Shown here piece by piece: positions 36,068-47,008 of a DNA stretch of 64,000 bases. A program made the position numbers and the translations under genes. The notes under the pieces are model-generated. The model was not told the origin of the DNA and did no database searches. It saw nothing but the letters and a program-made list of their open reading frames with translations. The DNA comes from Komarekiella delphini-convector SJRDD-AB1. GTDB taxonomy: Bacteria; Cyanobacteriota; Cyanobacteriia; Cyanobacteriales; Nostocaceae. The stretch is taken from positions 117,324-181,323 of the forward strand of contig NZ_VJXY01000001.1 in assembly GCF_014831675.1 (NCBI RefSeq), written 5' to 3'. Numbering within the stretch: the stretch's first letter is position 1; every line of letters starts with the position of its first letter.

Positions 36068-38797
36068 ATGTCTTCCTTTTCAAAGGATCACATCAATCGC
36101 CACCAAATTCAGCGTGTACCATTGCGGGCAGTTTTGATTGTGCCGTTTGTGCTGCAAATTTTTGCAGCCGTTGGGTTAGTGGGCTATTTTTCTTTTAAAA
36201 ACGGGCAGCAGGCAATTAATCAGCTAGCACAGCAATTGCTAGGCGAAATAGACGGTCGGATTAATCAGCATCTAGACTCTTATTTGGCAGTGCCTCAACA
36301 GCTTAACCAAATTAATGCAAATGCGGCTAAAAGTCAGATATTAAATCTACAAGCTCTGGAAAACACAGGACACTATTTCTGGCAACAAATGCAGGTTCAC
36401 AAAAACCTCAGCTATATTTTTTATGCTTTGCCCACTGGAGAATATACTGCGGCAGGGCGCTGGATGGAAGGAGGCAAAACCACAATTGACGAAGTTTCTT
36501 CACGGACTAATTATCAAAACCATACTTATGCAACAGACGAACAGGGAAACCGAAAGAAAGTAGTTTTCAAAGCAGAGTATAAGCCCTTGGAAGAAGATTG
36601 GTATAAAAGAGCCGTACAAACAGGTAAACCGATTTGGAGTAAGATTTACAACTGGCAAGATACACCAGAATTCATTTCCATCAGCGCATCAAGTCCGGTG
36701 TATGATGACCAGAAGAAATTAATTACTGTGATGGCATCTGACTTGCTCCTCTCTAACATCAGCAAGTTTTTACAGCAGTTAAAAGTGAGTAAAACTGGAA
36801 AACTTTTCATTATAGAGAGGGATGGCAACATTGTTGCCAGTTCCAGCAATGAGAAACCTTTTACCATAGTTAAGCGGGCAGCACAACGGTTGAGCGCAGT
36901 TAAAAGCACCGATCCTCTAGTTCGAGCAACTGTCATAGATTTACAAAAAAGATTCGGTAATTTGCACTCGATTACAACTAAACAGTCGTTTTATGTGCAA
37001 TTGGAGAGCGATCGCCACTACGCTTTAGTTAGTCCTTGGCAAGATCAATATGGACTAGATTGGCTAGTCGTAGTCAGCGTTCCTGAATCAGATTTCATGG
37101 CGCAAATTAACGCCAATACCCAAACGACAATGCTGTTATGCCTAGTTGCGTTAGGAGTTGCAACCATACTAGGATTCTATACTTCACGGTGGATTACTCA
37201 TCCTGTACTGCAACTGTCCCGTGCCTCTGAAGCGATCGCCACTGGAAACCTAGAGCAAACGGTAGCAGTTTCTCAGGTCAAAGAACTTGGCGTTCTTTCA
37301 CAGGCATTTAACCGAATGGCACAGCAATTACGCGACTCATTTACGACTTTAGAACAAACGAATCAAAACCTTGAACTCCGAGTTGAGGAACGCACCACCC
37401 AATTGAAAGAAGCAAAATTCGCTGCTGACAACGCTAACCAAGCCAAAAGCGAATTCCTCGCCAACATGAGCCACGAGTTACGAACTCCCTTGAATGGCAT
37501 TCTTGGCTATGCACAAATCTTGCAACGCAATGAACCCCTAACCTCAAAAGGACGCAACGGCATCGACATCATCTACCAATGCGGTACACATCTGTTGACT
37601 CTAATCAATGATGTCCTCGATCTCGCCAAAATAGAAGCCCGTAAACTCGAACTTTATCCCGTTCCCTTCCACTTCCCCTCCTTCGTGCAAAGCGTCGTGG
37701 AAATAAATCGCGTCCGCGCCGAACAAAAAGGAATTGCGTTTATTTACCAAGCAGATTCTCATCTTCCCCAAGGTATTTGTGCAGATGAAAAACGCCTCCG
37801 TCAAGCTTTGATCAATCTACTAAGTAACGCAATTAAATTTACTGAACGCGGTAGTGTCACCTTCAAAGTTGAATCAATCAATCAGCAGATTCACTTTCAA
37901 ATACAAGATACTGGCGTGGGTATGACCCCAGAACAAATCGAAAAAATCTTTTTGCCCTTTGAGCAAGTTGGCGACATTAAAAAACAAGCCGAAGGCACAG
38001 GTTTAGGACTAGCAATTACCCACAAAATCGTCTCTATGATGGGGAGTGAAATTAAAGTCCAAAGTACACCAGGTGAAGGTAGTACCTTTTCGTTTGCGGT
38101 GGAACTCCAACAAGCTTTAGATTGGGCAGTTGCTTCTAGAGTGGTACAGCAAGGTGTAATTAAGAGTTATGAAGGCGCAAAACGCAAAATTTTAGTTATT
38201 GATGACCGTTGGGAAAATCGTTCAGTATTGGTAAATCTTCTCGAACCTATTGGCTTTGAAATTATCGAAGCCAACAATGGACTCGAAGGCATTGAGCAAA
38301 CCTTGCATTCCTTACCGGATTTAATCATTACTGACTTAGCCATGCCTGTGATGGATGGGTTTGAATTTTTGCAGAAGTTGCGATTGCACCCTCAATTACA
38401 AAACCAAATTGTCCTCGTCTCCTCTGCAAGTGTGTTTGACATAGATCGCCACAAGAGTCTCGATGCGGGTGGTAATGACTTCTTACCTAAACCAGTACAA
38501 GCCCAAACACTGCTGGAGTTAATTCAAAAATATCTACAACTCAATTGGATCTATGACACCGAAATCAATCACAAGCAAAATTTAACTATCCCATCTAAGC
38601 AGATAGAATTACCTGCCGCTGCCATCTTAACTCAACTGGCAGAGCTAGCCCAAAGAAACGACCTCGACAGCATTCTCGATATTGCCCAACAAATTCAAGA
38701 AACTAACACCGCTTTTGCTCAAGAACTTATCCGCCTTGCCGATGCTTGTGAGATTAAAAAACTGCGGGAATTTATTACAGTAAACAGTAAACAGTAA
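36068..38797 (+). CDS. Hybrid sensor histidine kinase with Cache sensor
   Basis: A 909-residue membrane kinase (start at ATG 36068 from the GGAGG site). Order: transmembrane helix near 20-42; periplasmic double-Cache-like domain to about 345 ([19 protein letters not shown] type phrases); second helix near 355-375; HAMP; coiled coil; HisKA with [11 protein letters not shown]; HATPase with [13 protein letters not shown] and [12 protein letters not shown]; then a receiver with phospho-acceptor D in [14 protein letters not shown] short helical tail follows. The last codons and the stop come from an ACAGTAA array. The next kinase gene downstream probably works in the same pathway. Confidence 0.93.
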   Translation: MSSFSKDHINRHQIQRVPLRAVLIVPFVLQIFAAVGLVGYFSFKNGQQAINQLAQQLLGEIDGRINQHLDSYLAVPQQLNQINANAAKSQILNLQALENTGHYFWQQMQVHKNLSYIFYALPTGEYTAAGRWMEGGKTTIDEVSSRTNYQNHTYATDEQGNRKKVVFKAEYKPLEEDWYKRAVQTGKPIWSKIYNWQDTPEFISISASSPVYDDQKKLITVMASDLLLSNISKFLQQLKVSKTGKLFIIERDGNIVASSSNEKPFTIVKRAAQRLSAVKSTDPLVRATVIDLQKRFGNLHSITTKQSFYVQLESDRHYALVSPWQDQYGLDWLVVVSVPESDFMAQINANTQTTMLLCLVALGVATILGFYTSRWITHPVLQLSRASEAIATGNLEQTVAVSQVKELGVLSQAFNRMAQQLRDSFTTLEQTNQNLELRVEERTTQLKEAKFAADNANQAKSEFLANMSHELRTPLNGILGYAQILQRNEPLTSKGRNGIDIIYQCGTHLLTLINDVLDLAKIEARKLELYPVPFHFPSFVQSVVEINRVRAEQKGIAFIYQADSHLPQGICADEKRLRQALINLLSNAIKFTERGSVTFKVESINQQIHFQIQDTGVGMTPEQIEKIFLPFEQVGDIKKQAEGTGLGLAITHKIVSMMGSEIKVQSTPGEGSTFSFAVELQQALDWAVASRVVQQGVIKSYEGAKRKILVIDDRWENRSVLVNLLEPIGFEIIEANNGLEGIEQTLHSLPDLIITDLAMPVMDGFEFLQKLRLHPQLQNQIVLVSSASVFDIDRHKSLDAGGNDFLPKPVQAQTLLELIQKYLQLNWIYDTEINHKQNLTIPSKQIELPAAAILTQLAELAQRNDLDSILDIAQQIQETNTAFAQELIRLADACEIKKLREFITVNSKQ

Positions 38798-38811
38798 ACA
38801 GTAAACAGTAA
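38777..38811. repeat. STRR array (ACAGTAA)x5 covering the kinase stop codon
   Basis: Five perfect ACAGTAA copies. The TAA of the third copy (38795-38797) is the stop codon of the hybrid kinase, whose C-terminal VNSKQ is repeat-encoded. Confidence 0.93.
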
Positions 38812-38840
38812 ATAATGAGGATTTAATTGATAGATGAATT

Positions 38841-39212
38841 ATGAATAATGAGGATTTGAGAGGAAAGAGCATGGCTTATGATAAAGCCTATGCATTAGCG
38901 ATTAGAATTGTGAACGCTTATAAATATTTGCAAGAAATCAAAAAAGAGTTTATTTTATCCAAACAGCTTTTGAGAAGTGGGACATCAATTGGCGCAAATA
39001 TTGCAGAAGCTAATGGAGCAATCTCTAGTTTAGATTTTTCAGCGAAAATCTCTACTGCTTATAAAGAGACTCTAGAGACTAAATACTGGCTATCCTTACT
39101 AAAAGATACTGAATATCTAAAAATAAATGCATTTAACAGCATTTACCAAGATACTGATGAAGTCGGAAAAATTTTATTTTCCATCCTAAAAACAACCAGA
39201 ATAAAAAAATAA
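38841..39212 (+). CDS. Four-helix-bundle protein (S23/IVS-type)
   Basis: A 123-residue all-helical protein of the family first seen in intervening sequences of 23S rRNA genes (TIGR02436-like). Diagnostic phrases are LSKQLLRSGTSIGANIAEA (near 47-65) and ISTAYKETLETKYWL (near 75-89). Its molecular function is unknown. It lies between two kinase genes on the same strand, bordered on the left by ACAGTAA repeats and on the right by the inverse ACTGTTT-type repeats (39229-39256). A possible alternative start is ATG 38871 (MAYDKAYALA). Confidence 0.88.
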   Translation: MNNEDLRGKSMAYDKAYALAIRIVNAYKYLQEIKKEFILSKQLLRSGTSIGANIAEANGAISSLDFSAKISTAYKETLETKYWLSLLKDTEYLKINAFNSIYQDTDEVGKILFSILKTTRIKK

Positions 39213-39228
39213 ATTCGCCTTTCACTGC

Positions 39229-39256
39229 TTACTGTTTACTCTTTACTGTTTACTGT
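39229..39256. repeat. STRR array (TTACTGT)x4, inverted relative to 38777 array
   Basis: Three TTACTGT and one TTACTCT units, the reverse complement of the ACAGTAA array on the other side of the four-helix-bundle gene. It ends 3 bp before the ATG of the next gene. Confidence 0.9.
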
Positions 39257-39259
39257 TTT

Positions 39260-40531
39260 ATGAATTCTCCGTTTATTCTTATTGTCGATGACAACCCAAG
39301 CAACTTGTCTGTGCTTTCTAGTGCGTTGAAGTCAGCAGGCTACAAAATCCGCATGGCAGTGGATGGCGAAGATGCTTTAGCACAGGTGGAATATAGCCAT
39401 CCAGAACTGATTTTGTTGGATATCGAAATGCCAAATATGGATGGCTTTGAGACGTGTCGTCGTCTGAAGGCAAACTCTGCCACTGAAGGAATACCAGTAA
39501 TTTTTATGACGGCTTTGGCGGATACTGATCACAAAGTCAAAGGCTTATCGTTAGGTGCTGTTGATTACATCACTAAACCCTTTGAACAAGCAGAAGTGTT
39601 AGCTCGGATGAAAATCCACTGGCGACTGAAACGACTGACGGATACTTTAGAACAGCAAGTAGTAGAACGTACCCAGGCGCTACAACAGGCTCAAGTTCAA
39701 ATGGTACAGCAGGAAAAGCTCTCTGCTTTGGGGCAACTAGTGGCAGGAGTTGCCCATGAAATCAACAATCCCCTGAGCTGTATTATCGGCAATATCAATG
39801 CGGTACAGGACTACACCAATGATTTGCTAAGAGTTATCGATCTCTACCATGAAACATTTTCTCAACCTGGTGGCAAAATCGAGGATGAACTAGAAGCTAT
39901 TGATTTGGAGTACCTACGGGAGGATTTACCCAAACTGATTAAGGCGATGAAACAGGGAGGCGATCGCATCCAGTCTATCAGTCAGAGCCTCCGTAATTTC
40001 TCTCGTGCTGACAACGATGCAAAGCATAAATTTAACCTCCATGACGGCATCGATAGTACCTTAATGATTTTGCATCATCGTCTTAAAGCAAACAATCGGC
40101 GTCCAGCAATTGAAGTTATAAGTGAGTATAGTAATCTACCAGAAATTGAATGTTTTCCCAGTCAATTAAATCAGGTATTTATGAATATTTTAGCAAATGC
40201 CATTGATGCTTTAGATGAATCTAACACAGGACGTAGTTTAAAAGAAATTGAGGCAGATACTAACAAAATTACGATTAAAACTTCAGTAGAAAATAACAAT
40301 GTAAAAATATCAATAGCAGATAATGGTCAAGGGATGAGCGAAGAACTCAAAAGCAAAATATTCGATTATTTATTTACCACTAAAGCAGTCGGCAAAGGTA
40401 CTGGATTAGGATTATCTATTGCCCATCAAATTGTGTCAGAAAAACATGGCGGGACAATTAAGGTTAATTCTGTTTTGGGAGAAGGAACAGAATTTGTAAT
40501 TTCGATTCCGATAATCAAATGGCGTGAGTAG
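39260..40531 (+). CDS. Receiver-histidine kinase
   Basis: A 423-residue cytoplasmic protein. An N-terminal receiver (about 5-120) has phospho-acceptor D54 in [12 protein letters not shown] and the conserved K in YITKPFE. A coiled coil (125-160) connects to HisKA with [12 protein letters not shown] and a HATPase domain with [16 protein letters not shown] and [12 protein letters not shown]. It probably receives phosphate from the hybrid kinase upstream. No Shine-Dalgarno is visible: the ATG follows directly on an STRR array (TGTTTTATG), so expression may depend on transcription or translation from upstream. Confidence 0.93.
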   Translation: MNSPFILIVDDNPSNLSVLSSALKSAGYKIRMAVDGEDALAQVEYSHPELILLDIEMPNMDGFETCRRLKANSATEGIPVIFMTALADTDHKVKGLSLGAVDYITKPFEQAEVLARMKIHWRLKRLTDTLEQQVVERTQALQQAQVQMVQQEKLSALGQLVAGVAHEINNPLSCIIGNINAVQDYTNDLLRVIDLYHETFSQPGGKIEDELEAIDLEYLREDLPKLIKAMKQGGDRIQSISQSLRNFSRADNDAKHKFNLHDGIDSTLMILHHRLKANNRRPAIEVISEYSNLPEIECFPSQLNQVFMNILANAIDALDESNTGRSLKEIEADTNKITIKTSVENNNVKISIADNGQGMSEELKSKIFDYLFTTKAVGKGTGLGLSIAHQIVSEKHGGTIKVNSVLGEGTEFVISIPIIKWRE

Positions 40532-40556
40532 AGACATTGCAATGCAACGTCTCTAC
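40528..40556. terminator. Hairpin overlapping the kinase stop codon
   Basis: GTAGAGACATTG-CAATG-CAACGTCTCTAC, 12-bp stem with one mismatch; its first bases include the TAG stop. Same family as 20592 and 63120. Confidence 0.65.
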
Positions 40557-40606
40557 TTAAAAATTCGCCATTGTTCAGAATATATCTTATGAATAATACT
40601 ATGTTT

Positions 40607-41170
40607 CTATAACTTCAACCATCCAAATAGTTGCCTTACAGTCAGCTGAAGTTCACTAACTAAATCGGGAACTGGTAATATATCCTGTTCTTCTTGTAAA
40701 AGTTCTGGTTGCTGCTTTGGTGGATAGACTAAAACCGATCGCTCCTCTGGATCAATTAGCCAACCTAAGCGACTACCATGCTTTAAGCAGTGTAAGATAT
40801 TTCCGGTAACTTTAGTCTGACTTTGATCTGGAGAAAGAATTTCAATTGTCCAGTCTGGATAAGTTTTAAAGACATTCGCCACATCTCCACGGTCGTCTAT
40901 GGGAATTCGCTCCCAAGCAAACACGGCTACATCTGGCACAATAGAACGCCCGCCAAATGTACACCGTAGTTCTGGAAAGGCAAGGGCAATTTTTTGACTC
41001 TCAGCCACCTTATTTATACCAGTAACTAACTTCCCCTGTAATTTACTATGTTTTCCTTGAGGCATGGGTTTTTGAATAATTTGACCGTTGATATATTCTG
41101 AGCTTGGCTTTGTCTCTGGTAGTTTTAAAAACTCGTCTAAAGTTAAGGGTTTAGTTGGTGACTTTACCAT
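40607..41170 (-). CDS. Uma2 family (DUF820) putative endonuclease
   Basis: A 187-residue protein of the PD-(D/E)xK-like Uma2 family, greatly expanded in cyanobacteria. Seen features are PLTLDEFLKLPE at the start, the RSIVPDVAVFAWERIP segment (near 85-100) and DWTIEILSPDQS (near 120-131), which carry the conserved Asp and Glu. The family function is not established. Two more Uma2 genes are present at 49412 and 50532. Confidence 0.88.
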   Translation of the reverse strand: MVKSPTKPLTLDEFLKLPETKPSSEYINGQIIQKPMPQGKHSKLQGKLVTGINKVAESQKIALAFPELRCTFGGRSIVPDVAVFAWERIPIDDRGDVANVFKTYPDWTIEILSPDQSQTKVTGNILHCLKHGSRLGWLIDPEERSVLVYPPKQQPELLQEEQDILPVPDLVSELQLTVRQLFGWLKL

Positions 41171-41199
41171 CTGCTTACACCTCCAAAGTCTTCGTTTAA

Positions 41200-41946
41200 T
41201 TACCCTAAATAAGCTTTTCTAACTCGTTCATCACTAATTAATTCTGATGCTGCACCTGTTAAGGTGATTGAACCAGCTTCTAGAACGTAGCCACGATCCG
41301 CAATTTGTAAAGCCAGGTTGGCGTTTTGTTCGACTAGCAAAATAGTAACGCCAGTAGCCCGCAGATTTTCAATAATAGAGAAGATTTCTCGGACGATCGC
41401 AGGTGCTAAACCTAAGCTAGGTTCGTCTAAGAGTAATAGTTTTGGTTTACTCATAACAGCACGAGCGATCGCTAACATTTGTTGCTCACCACCGCTGAGA
41501 GTTCCTGCTAGTTGATTACGTCTTTGTGCCAATCGCGGAAATAACTCAAACTGGCGTTGAATATCTCTTTTTACTTCTGCTTGATTGGCACGAATATAAG
41601 CACCCAATAATAAGTTATCTAAAACTGTTTGCCGCGCTAATACTCTACGTCCTTCTGGACAATGAGCAATACCAAGTTTGACAACTTCATGAGCTTGGCG
41701 ACGTGTAATGTTGCGTCCACTATAAATAATTTCACCACTCTTAGGATTCACTATTTTTGAGATAGCGCGGAGTGTGGTAGTTTTGCCAGCACCATTAGCA
41801 CCAATTAAAGTAACTACTTCTCCTTTTTGAATAGTTAAATTAATATTTTTGAGAGCTTGAATACCGCCATAATTAACATTAAGCTCTTGAACTTCTAATA
41901 TTGTAAAAGCTTGTCTATCTTCATATCGGTGTTCATCAGGGTTCAT
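41200..41946 (-). CDS. Branched-chain/neutral amino acid ABC transporter ATPase (LivF/NatE-like)
   Basis: A 248-residue ATPase. Walker A GANGAGKTT, Q-loop region, signature LSGGEQQML and Walker B LLLLDEPSLGL are all present, and the C-terminus RKAYLG is typical of LivF. It would energise uptake of branched-chain or neutral amino acids with membrane and binding proteins not found here; in Nostocales such genes (natA-E) are scattered. I chose the start at 41946 (MNPDEHRYEDRQAF). An open frame continues 39 codons upstream, but that part is the CCCCTTATCCCC repeat and is not protein-like. Confidence 0.92.
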   Translation of the reverse strand: MNPDEHRYEDRQAFTILEVQELNVNYGGIQALKNINLTIQKGEVVTLIGANGAGKTTTLRAISKIVNPKSGEIIYSGRNITRRQAHEVVKLGIAHCPEGRRVLARQTVLDNLLLGAYIRANQAEVKRDIQRQFELFPRLAQRRNQLAGTLSGGEQQMLAIARAVMSKPKLLLLDEPSLGLAPAIVREIFSIIENLRATGVTILLVEQNANLALQIADRGYVLEAGSITLTGAASELISDERVRKAYLG

Positions 41947-41983
41947 CGGTGGATTGGGGATTGGGTATTGGGGACTGGGGACT

Positions 41984-42071
41984 GGGGAACTCGGGGCCCC
42001 CTCTGGGGATAAGGGGCAATGGGGATTGGGGAACTCGGGGCCCCCTCTGGGGATAAGGGGCAATGGGGATT
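41984..42071. repeat. 44-bp tandem duplication, GC-rich repeat family
   Basis: Two copies of a 44-bp unit that includes GGGGCCCCCTCTGGGGATAA. The same unit, inverted, occurs at 45755-45795 and in two copies at 54270-54358. Translated in one frame it reads MPLIPRGGPEFP, which creates false N-terminal extensions. Confidence 0.88.
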
Positions 42072-42126
42072 GAGGACTGGGGATTGGGAAGACAAGATAG
42101 AAATTCCTCTTTGTCGCCGTAGATTT

Positions 42127-45100
42127 CTAACTAGACGGGCTTGCTTCCTCAACAGGACGGATAATTGCTGGAGCTGGTGTTACTTCTGGTTGAAAGATTG
42201 CCTGCAATGCCTGTTCTAGGGTTTGTGCCATGACAATCCGGTTTTCGTAAGCTACAACTACCCGCACCAGAGTTGGTAGGCTGTTTTGTGTCGCTTCTAG
42301 ATAGATTGGCTCTACGTACAGTAGGGATTGCTCAATCGGAATTACTAACAAATTACCTTGAATCGCTCTCGAACCCTGCCGATTCCACAAAGAAATTTGC
42401 TGAGAAATTACCGGGTCTTGATTAATTCGCGCCTCGATTTGTTCTGGGCCGTAAACCAAACGTTCCTTGGGAAAAATATACAACAGTAATTTACCGTAGT
42501 TATCTCCATCCGATCGCGCTGCTAACCAAGCAATTAAATTAGTCCGCTGTCTAGGAGTGTAGGGCAGAAGCAAGATAAATTCTTCAAAAGGTACGGTGGG
42601 TAGACTAGTAATCAAATAATACGGTTCTAGTGGACGAGTTTCGCTGCCGTAAATTTCGTTAGGAATCTGCCACTGGTCTTCTCTGTTGTAAAATACTTGA
42701 GGATCGGTCATGTGGTACGTCAACAACCGCTCAGATTGAGTTTTGAAGAAATCCACTGGATAGCGGATGTGGTTGCGGAGGCTGACTGGCATGGTACTGA
42801 GCGGTTTGAATAGGTTGGGGAATATTGCTGACCAAGTGGCAATTATCGGATCGTTGGCATCGGCAATATAAAAGTTAACAGTGCCATGATAGGCATCAAT
42901 CACTACTTTGACCGAGTTACGAATGTAATTGATCCCATCGCTATCTGTATCTGAGTAAGGATAGCGATCGCTTGTCGTGTAAGCATCAATAATCCAGTAA
43001 AGATAACTTTCATTGTTTGGGAAATCTGGATTATTCTTGTCAAGATTGGCATCCGCAGCGACCAAATAGGGGTCACTATCAAATTTTAAAAAAGGTGCGA
43101 TCGCGCGAATTCTTTGGTTAATATTTCGCCGAAATAACACCTTCGTCTCAGGCAAAAAGTCCCGCGTTAATACCATTTGCCAGTCCTTCAAATACATGGC
43201 AAATAGCCACCGTCGCCAAGCTGAACCGATTTGGACGCCACCTCGACCATCGTATTTGTTGTAAACATTCTCACTGCCACTGGGATAGTCTAGCTCTCTA
43301 ACTCTTGTGCCAGTCATGACATAAGTATTAGTAATTTCACCGTAATAAATTCGGGGTTGCCCAATGGGAACACTATCACGAATACCCTCGCTGGAAGTGG
43401 TGAGGGCACGACCATCACCGCTAATATCTTTAACAAAATATTCTGGTAGCCCACCTGGCCCAACTGTATTAACTGGGCTAAGAGTAAATCCAAAACCGTG
43501 AGTATAAATTAGATTGCGGTTAACCCATGTCTGGGCCTGCTGCGGCACAGCACTATAATCTAATTCTCGTGCCGAAATCAATACCTGACGCCGTTCTGTT
43601 GCTTCAACTGGTTCTTGCTCTGCTGGTGGTTTTTGAGGGGCAGCTGGTCGGCGTGTGGTTACGTCTGTTTGTAGAGTGTACCGATCAATATCAGCGTCGG
43701 GAAACCGATAGTAGGGACGAATTTGTTGCAATTGGCGGTTTGTCTCTAATAATGGTCGCTGATCCCAAAGGCGAATATTGCGAATTGTCAGGTCATTAGC
43801 TTTAAGATCCGCTTCAGTTAGTTCTCCTTGCGGGTTGAAGGTTCTGGCATCAATCGCTTCAAGATCAAATGCCTGCCGAGTCAAGGCGATAGTACGCTGA
43901 ATATAGGGTTGCTCACGTTGCAATTCATTAGGCTCGACAATTAAAGATTGCACGGCATTAGGTATGACAAAACCACCTACTACAACCATTACTAGATAAA
44001 TCCCCAAGCCGGAAAAAACCAATCGGCGATATTTGGATTTTGTCCGCCAGAAAAACGTTTGCCAAAGTAAATAAATTGCGATCGCCACTGCTGACACAAA
44101 CAAAACTATGTAAGCTGGCAACTGTGCTGTAACATCGGTATAGCTAGCGCCATAACTCACCCCACGGCTTGAATATACAAGTTCATAACGACTCAGCCAA
44201 TAACTCAAGGCAACCACCAGCATTAACAAGCCACCCATACCAGATAAATGACGCTGCTGCTGTGGTGAGAAACCGGGAAAAATTCCCTGACTCAGACTAT
44301 CTGCTGACAGGAGATAAGTGAGGGTGACAGCAATAAAACCATATAAAAATAATCCCATCAGCCAGAATTCCAGCAGTTCCCCCACTGGCAGAGAAAATAT
44401 ATAGAAGCTGATATCTCGATTAAATAAAGGCTCAGTGTTATTGAAAGCAGTCGGGTGGAAATATTGCAGGACTTTTGCCCAGTGTTGGGACAGCATCCAC
44501 CCTAAGCCAATACTGAATATGATTGCGATCGCTGCAAATAACAATCGGGGATAAATTAAGATAGCGATCGCTACTCCCGCAACTAAGCCAAGATGCCATT
44601 GGGATAAAATTTGTCTTACCAGTTGCCAGATTAACTCTGGTCGGAATAAAGCGGGCACTGGTAAATTTGCCTTGTTAGCTGAATAATGCCAGTATGAAAA
44701 GGCTATTTGACCATAGTGAGCTAGCATTAAACCTAACAACAAGCTCAATGCCAAAGCTAAAGGCAACAGCCAGCGTAATCTTAATGGCTTAAAGCTTCGC
44801 GCATCAGGTGTCCGAATTTGATCACGTCTTGGATACTGAGGACTGAGAAAGTTTTTTAGCTCACTACTGAATTTTGCTTCCTCCCGTCTAACTTGCTCAA
44901 TCTTCAAAGACTGGGGATACTTCAGCCGTTGTGCTATGACAAGGTTTCCCAACAGATAAGTAGCACTGACACCAGCTACGAATACCCATAAAGCACCCCT
45001 AGTTACTAGCCTCAGCAGAAAGACTTGGAGGTAGCCGACTTCCTGAAACCAAAAAATCTCCGCTCCTATACTGGAACCCAGAGTCAATAGTAGCCAAAGT

Positions 45101-45144
45101 CCCAGGAATACTATTAGTAGTCGAAAGCACCATTTCCAAAACAT
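42127..45144 (-). CDS. UPF0182 family membrane protein
   Basis: A 1005-residue protein. The N-terminal third has about seven transmembrane helices (near 5-25, 50-70, 125-145, 180-220, 260-285, 300-320, 345-395), and a large extracytoplasmic domain follows (about 400-960), with phrases such as [20 protein letters not shown] and [17 protein letters not shown]. It matches the UPF0182 family in length and order; the function is unknown. The final 30 residues are a proline-rich tail. It reads from 45144, divergent from the cNMP-binding gene. Confidence 0.92.
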   Translation of the reverse strand: MFWKWCFRLLIVFLGLWLLLTLGSSIGAEIFWFQEVGYLQVFLLRLVTRGALWVFVAGVSATYLLGNLVIAQRLKYPQSLKIEQVRREEAKFSSELKNFLSPQYPRRDQIRTPDARSFKPLRLRWLLPLALALSLLLGLMLAHYGQIAFSYWHYSANKANLPVPALFRPELIWQLVRQILSQWHLGLVAGVAIAILIYPRLLFAAIAIIFSIGLGWMLSQHWAKVLQYFHPTAFNNTEPLFNRDISFYIFSLPVGELLEFWLMGLFLYGFIAVTLTYLLSADSLSQGIFPGFSPQQQRHLSGMGGLLMLVVALSYWLSRYELVYSSRGVSYGASYTDVTAQLPAYIVLFVSAVAIAIYLLWQTFFWRTKSKYRRLVFSGLGIYLVMVVVGGFVIPNAVQSLIVEPNELQREQPYIQRTIALTRQAFDLEAIDARTFNPQGELTEADLKANDLTIRNIRLWDQRPLLETNRQLQQIRPYYRFPDADIDRYTLQTDVTTRRPAAPQKPPAEQEPVEATERRQVLISARELDYSAVPQQAQTWVNRNLIYTHGFGFTLSPVNTVGPGGLPEYFVKDISGDGRALTTSSEGIRDSVPIGQPRIYYGEITNTYVMTGTRVRELDYPSGSENVYNKYDGRGGVQIGSAWRRWLFAMYLKDWQMVLTRDFLPETKVLFRRNINQRIRAIAPFLKFDSDPYLVAADANLDKNNPDFPNNESYLYWIIDAYTTSDRYPYSDTDSDGINYIRNSVKVVIDAYHGTVNFYIADANDPIIATWSAIFPNLFKPLSTMPVSLRNHIRYPVDFFKTQSERLLTYHMTDPQVFYNREDQWQIPNEIYGSETRPLEPYYLITSLPTVPFEEFILLLPYTPRQRTNLIAWLAARSDGDNYGKLLLYIFPKERLVYGPEQIEARINQDPVISQQISLWNRQGSRAIQGNLLVIPIEQSLLYVEPIYLEATQNSLPTLVRVVVAYENRIVMAQTLEQALQAIFQPEVTPAPAIIRPVEEASPSS

Positions 45145-45170
45145 TCTTTGACCCCTAACTTCATACTCTT

Positions 45171-45192
45171 GTTAACTGTTAACTGTTAACTG
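45171..45192. repeat. STRR array (GTTAACT)x3
   Basis: Three perfect GTTAACT copies in the divergent spacer between the UPF0182 and cNMP-binding genes. Confidence 0.85.
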
Positions 45193-45297
45193 CCCCCACT
45201 CCCATATTCTTGGCGACTAGCGATAAACATCGGATAATATGGCTAATCGCGCCCTAACTTCAGTTTTGAGACTTCCAGTATTGTTTAATTTGTAATT

Positions 45298-45720
45298 ATG
45301 CTAACCAGTGTTGACCGTTTACTATTCGTCCGGCGAGTTCCGATATTTAAGGAATTGCGGGATGATTTTATTGTGCGGCTCACCTCAGTGATGAACGAGC
45401 TGTCATTTCCAGCTAATTACACCATTTTTCGACAGGGAGAAGAAGGGCGATCGCTCTATATTATTGTGTCAGGTCGAGTTAAAGTTCACATTGGGGATAA
45501 ATCACTAGCAGAGGTAGAGCAAGGAAAATACTTTGGTGAGATGGCAGTATTTGATACTCAACCTCGCTCCGCTACCGCCACGACTTTGGAACCTTGTGAA
45601 TGTTTGGAACTCACACAAGAGCAACTTTATGATGCAATTGAAGAAACTCCCGAAATTGCTGTGAATATTATTCGTGAGTTATCCCGTCTGATTCGTAAGC
45701 TGAATGATGACATAAATTAA
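45298..45720 (+). CDS. Stand-alone cyclic-nucleotide-binding domain protein
   Basis: A 140-residue single-domain protein of the CRP/PKA-regulatory type. The beta-roll with FRQGEEGRSLYIIVSGRVKV (near 44-63) leads to the phosphate-binding cassette GEMAVFDTQPRSATATT (near 80-96), which has the E and R that contact cyclic nucleotides. No helix-turn-helix follows, so it does not bind DNA like CRP. The C-terminal helix ends in IRELSRLIRKLNDDIN. Ligand and partner are unknown. Confidence 0.9.
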   Translation: MLTSVDRLLFVRRVPIFKELRDDFIVRLTSVMNELSFPANYTIFRQGEEGRSLYIIVSGRVKVHIGDKSLAEVEQGKYFGEMAVFDTQPRSATATTLEPCECLELTQEQLYDAIEETPEIAVNIIRELSRLIRKLNDDIN

Positions 45721-45734
45721 CGCCTACTGTCTCC

Positions 45735-45830
45735 AGTCCCCAATCCCCAATCCCCATTGCCCCTTATCCCCAGAGGGGGCCCCGAGTTCCCCAGTCCCCA
45801 ATCCCCGATCCCCAATCCCCAATCCCCCAA
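45735..45830. repeat. C-rich low-complexity repeat
   Basis: Runs of CCCCAAT units around one copy of the CCCCTTATCCCCAGAGGGGG unit. It fills the gap between convergent stops at 45720 and 45831. Confidence 0.85.
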
Positions 45831-46607
45831 TCACCTCACCAACTGCGCGGCTGAGTTAAAAAACTGACGGCACAATCCTTTGGTAACTAAAAGTGTTGTC
45901 AGTAAGTTAGCAAAAGCTAGCATAAACATAATCAAAATTTCGTAAGATACAGCATCCAAGGGTTTTAATCCAGCTAGCAGCTGTCCAGTAGTAATTCCTG
46001 GTAATGCGACCATACCTATGAGTATCATTTGATTGAGAGTGGGAATCAATCCAGCTCTAATTGCTTCTTTGCGGTACTGGCTAACTGCTTGCTGAGGTGT
46101 TGCACCTAAGCTTAAATGGGTTTCTATTTCTACTGCAAAGGAGTTAATAGTGCTGACAAGACGTTCCCCAGCGATCGCAGCGGCGTTCATAGCATTACCT
46201 AAGATTATCCCTGCCAGGGGAATCACATATTGTGGTTCATACCATCTGTCTGGTTGAATGATTAAGAAGTTGGTGTAAAACAATGTCAAGGCGGTACTGA
46301 TTAGAATTGCACCCCATACTAAAGGCAACACATGAGGAATTTTTTGGCTGATCCGATTTCGTGCGACAATCGCCGTAATTGTCAGCATTACTAATAAAAT
46401 CGCCAAAACTGCCCAAGCATTGTCCAAAGCAAAAATGAAATCTAAAATGTATCCCAATACAAGTAGTTGTAGGATGGTTCTGCCGGTAGCCAGGGCTAAG
46501 TTCAACTCTAGTCCGATTTTTTCCCACGCAGATAAACCAATGGCGATCGCCATCAATCCCACAGCAATAGCTAAATCTACTACATCCAGCTTGATTAGAT
46601 CCTGCAT
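45831..46607 (-). CDS. FetB/UPF0014 family membrane permease
   Basis: A 258-residue protein with about seven transmembrane helices. Typical UPF0014 phrases are ATGRTILQLLVLGYILDFIF (near 40-59), PLAGIILGNAMNAAAIAGERL (near 128-148), LSLGATPQQA and the LIPTLNQMILIGMVALPG loop (near 185-202). In E. coli FetB pairs with ATPase FetA in iron export; no FetA-like gene is adjacent here, so it may use an ATPase encoded elsewhere. Confidence 0.9.
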   Translation of the reverse strand: MQDLIKLDVVDLAIAVGLMAIAIGLSAWEKIGLELNLALATGRTILQLLVLGYILDFIFALDNAWAVLAILLVMLTITAIVARNRISQKIPHVLPLVWGAILISTALTLFYTNFLIIQPDRWYEPQYVIPLAGIILGNAMNAAAIAGERLVSTINSFAVEIETHLSLGATPQQAVSQYRKEAIRAGLIPTLNQMILIGMVALPGITTGQLLAGLKPLDAVSYEILIMFMLAFANLLTTLLVTKGLCRQFFNSAAQLVR

Positions 46608-47008
46608 AGGTTCTCTATCTCCTGGTATTTTTTTCTTAAAACAACCTAAACACCTGGAACTTTGATTTGAGGTGTTGGATCTTGGTTGATATATAAGCTC
46701 ATGCGCCTACAAATTGCACTTGTTTTAGTTAAGGCAGTCAAAGATCAAGAGTCCAGAGTGCAGAATAAATCTTGACTTTTGACTCTAAACACTCCTTACG
46801 AGGAATCATGCAATTTAAACGCGTAACAACTTATCACCTTTTTTGCCAGTAAATGGTAGCCTTACAGTTATAAAATCTCAGCAAAACCCTTTATTGATGC
46901 GTATCCTGGGCGACGGTCTTTTAGTAGCTTTATTTGATTAATAATATCAATCAGCAACAATTGACTGTCGAAGTGCATCCTTTGTATCTTTTGATAAAAT
47001 GAGAACTC
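46608..47008. other. Divergent intergenic region (fetB-like / DegT gene)
   Basis: About 400 bp; no gene supported. It should hold both promoters. Only a loose inverted pair (AGAGTCCAGAG and TTGACTCTAAAC parts near 46750-46790) was noticed. Confidence 0.5.
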
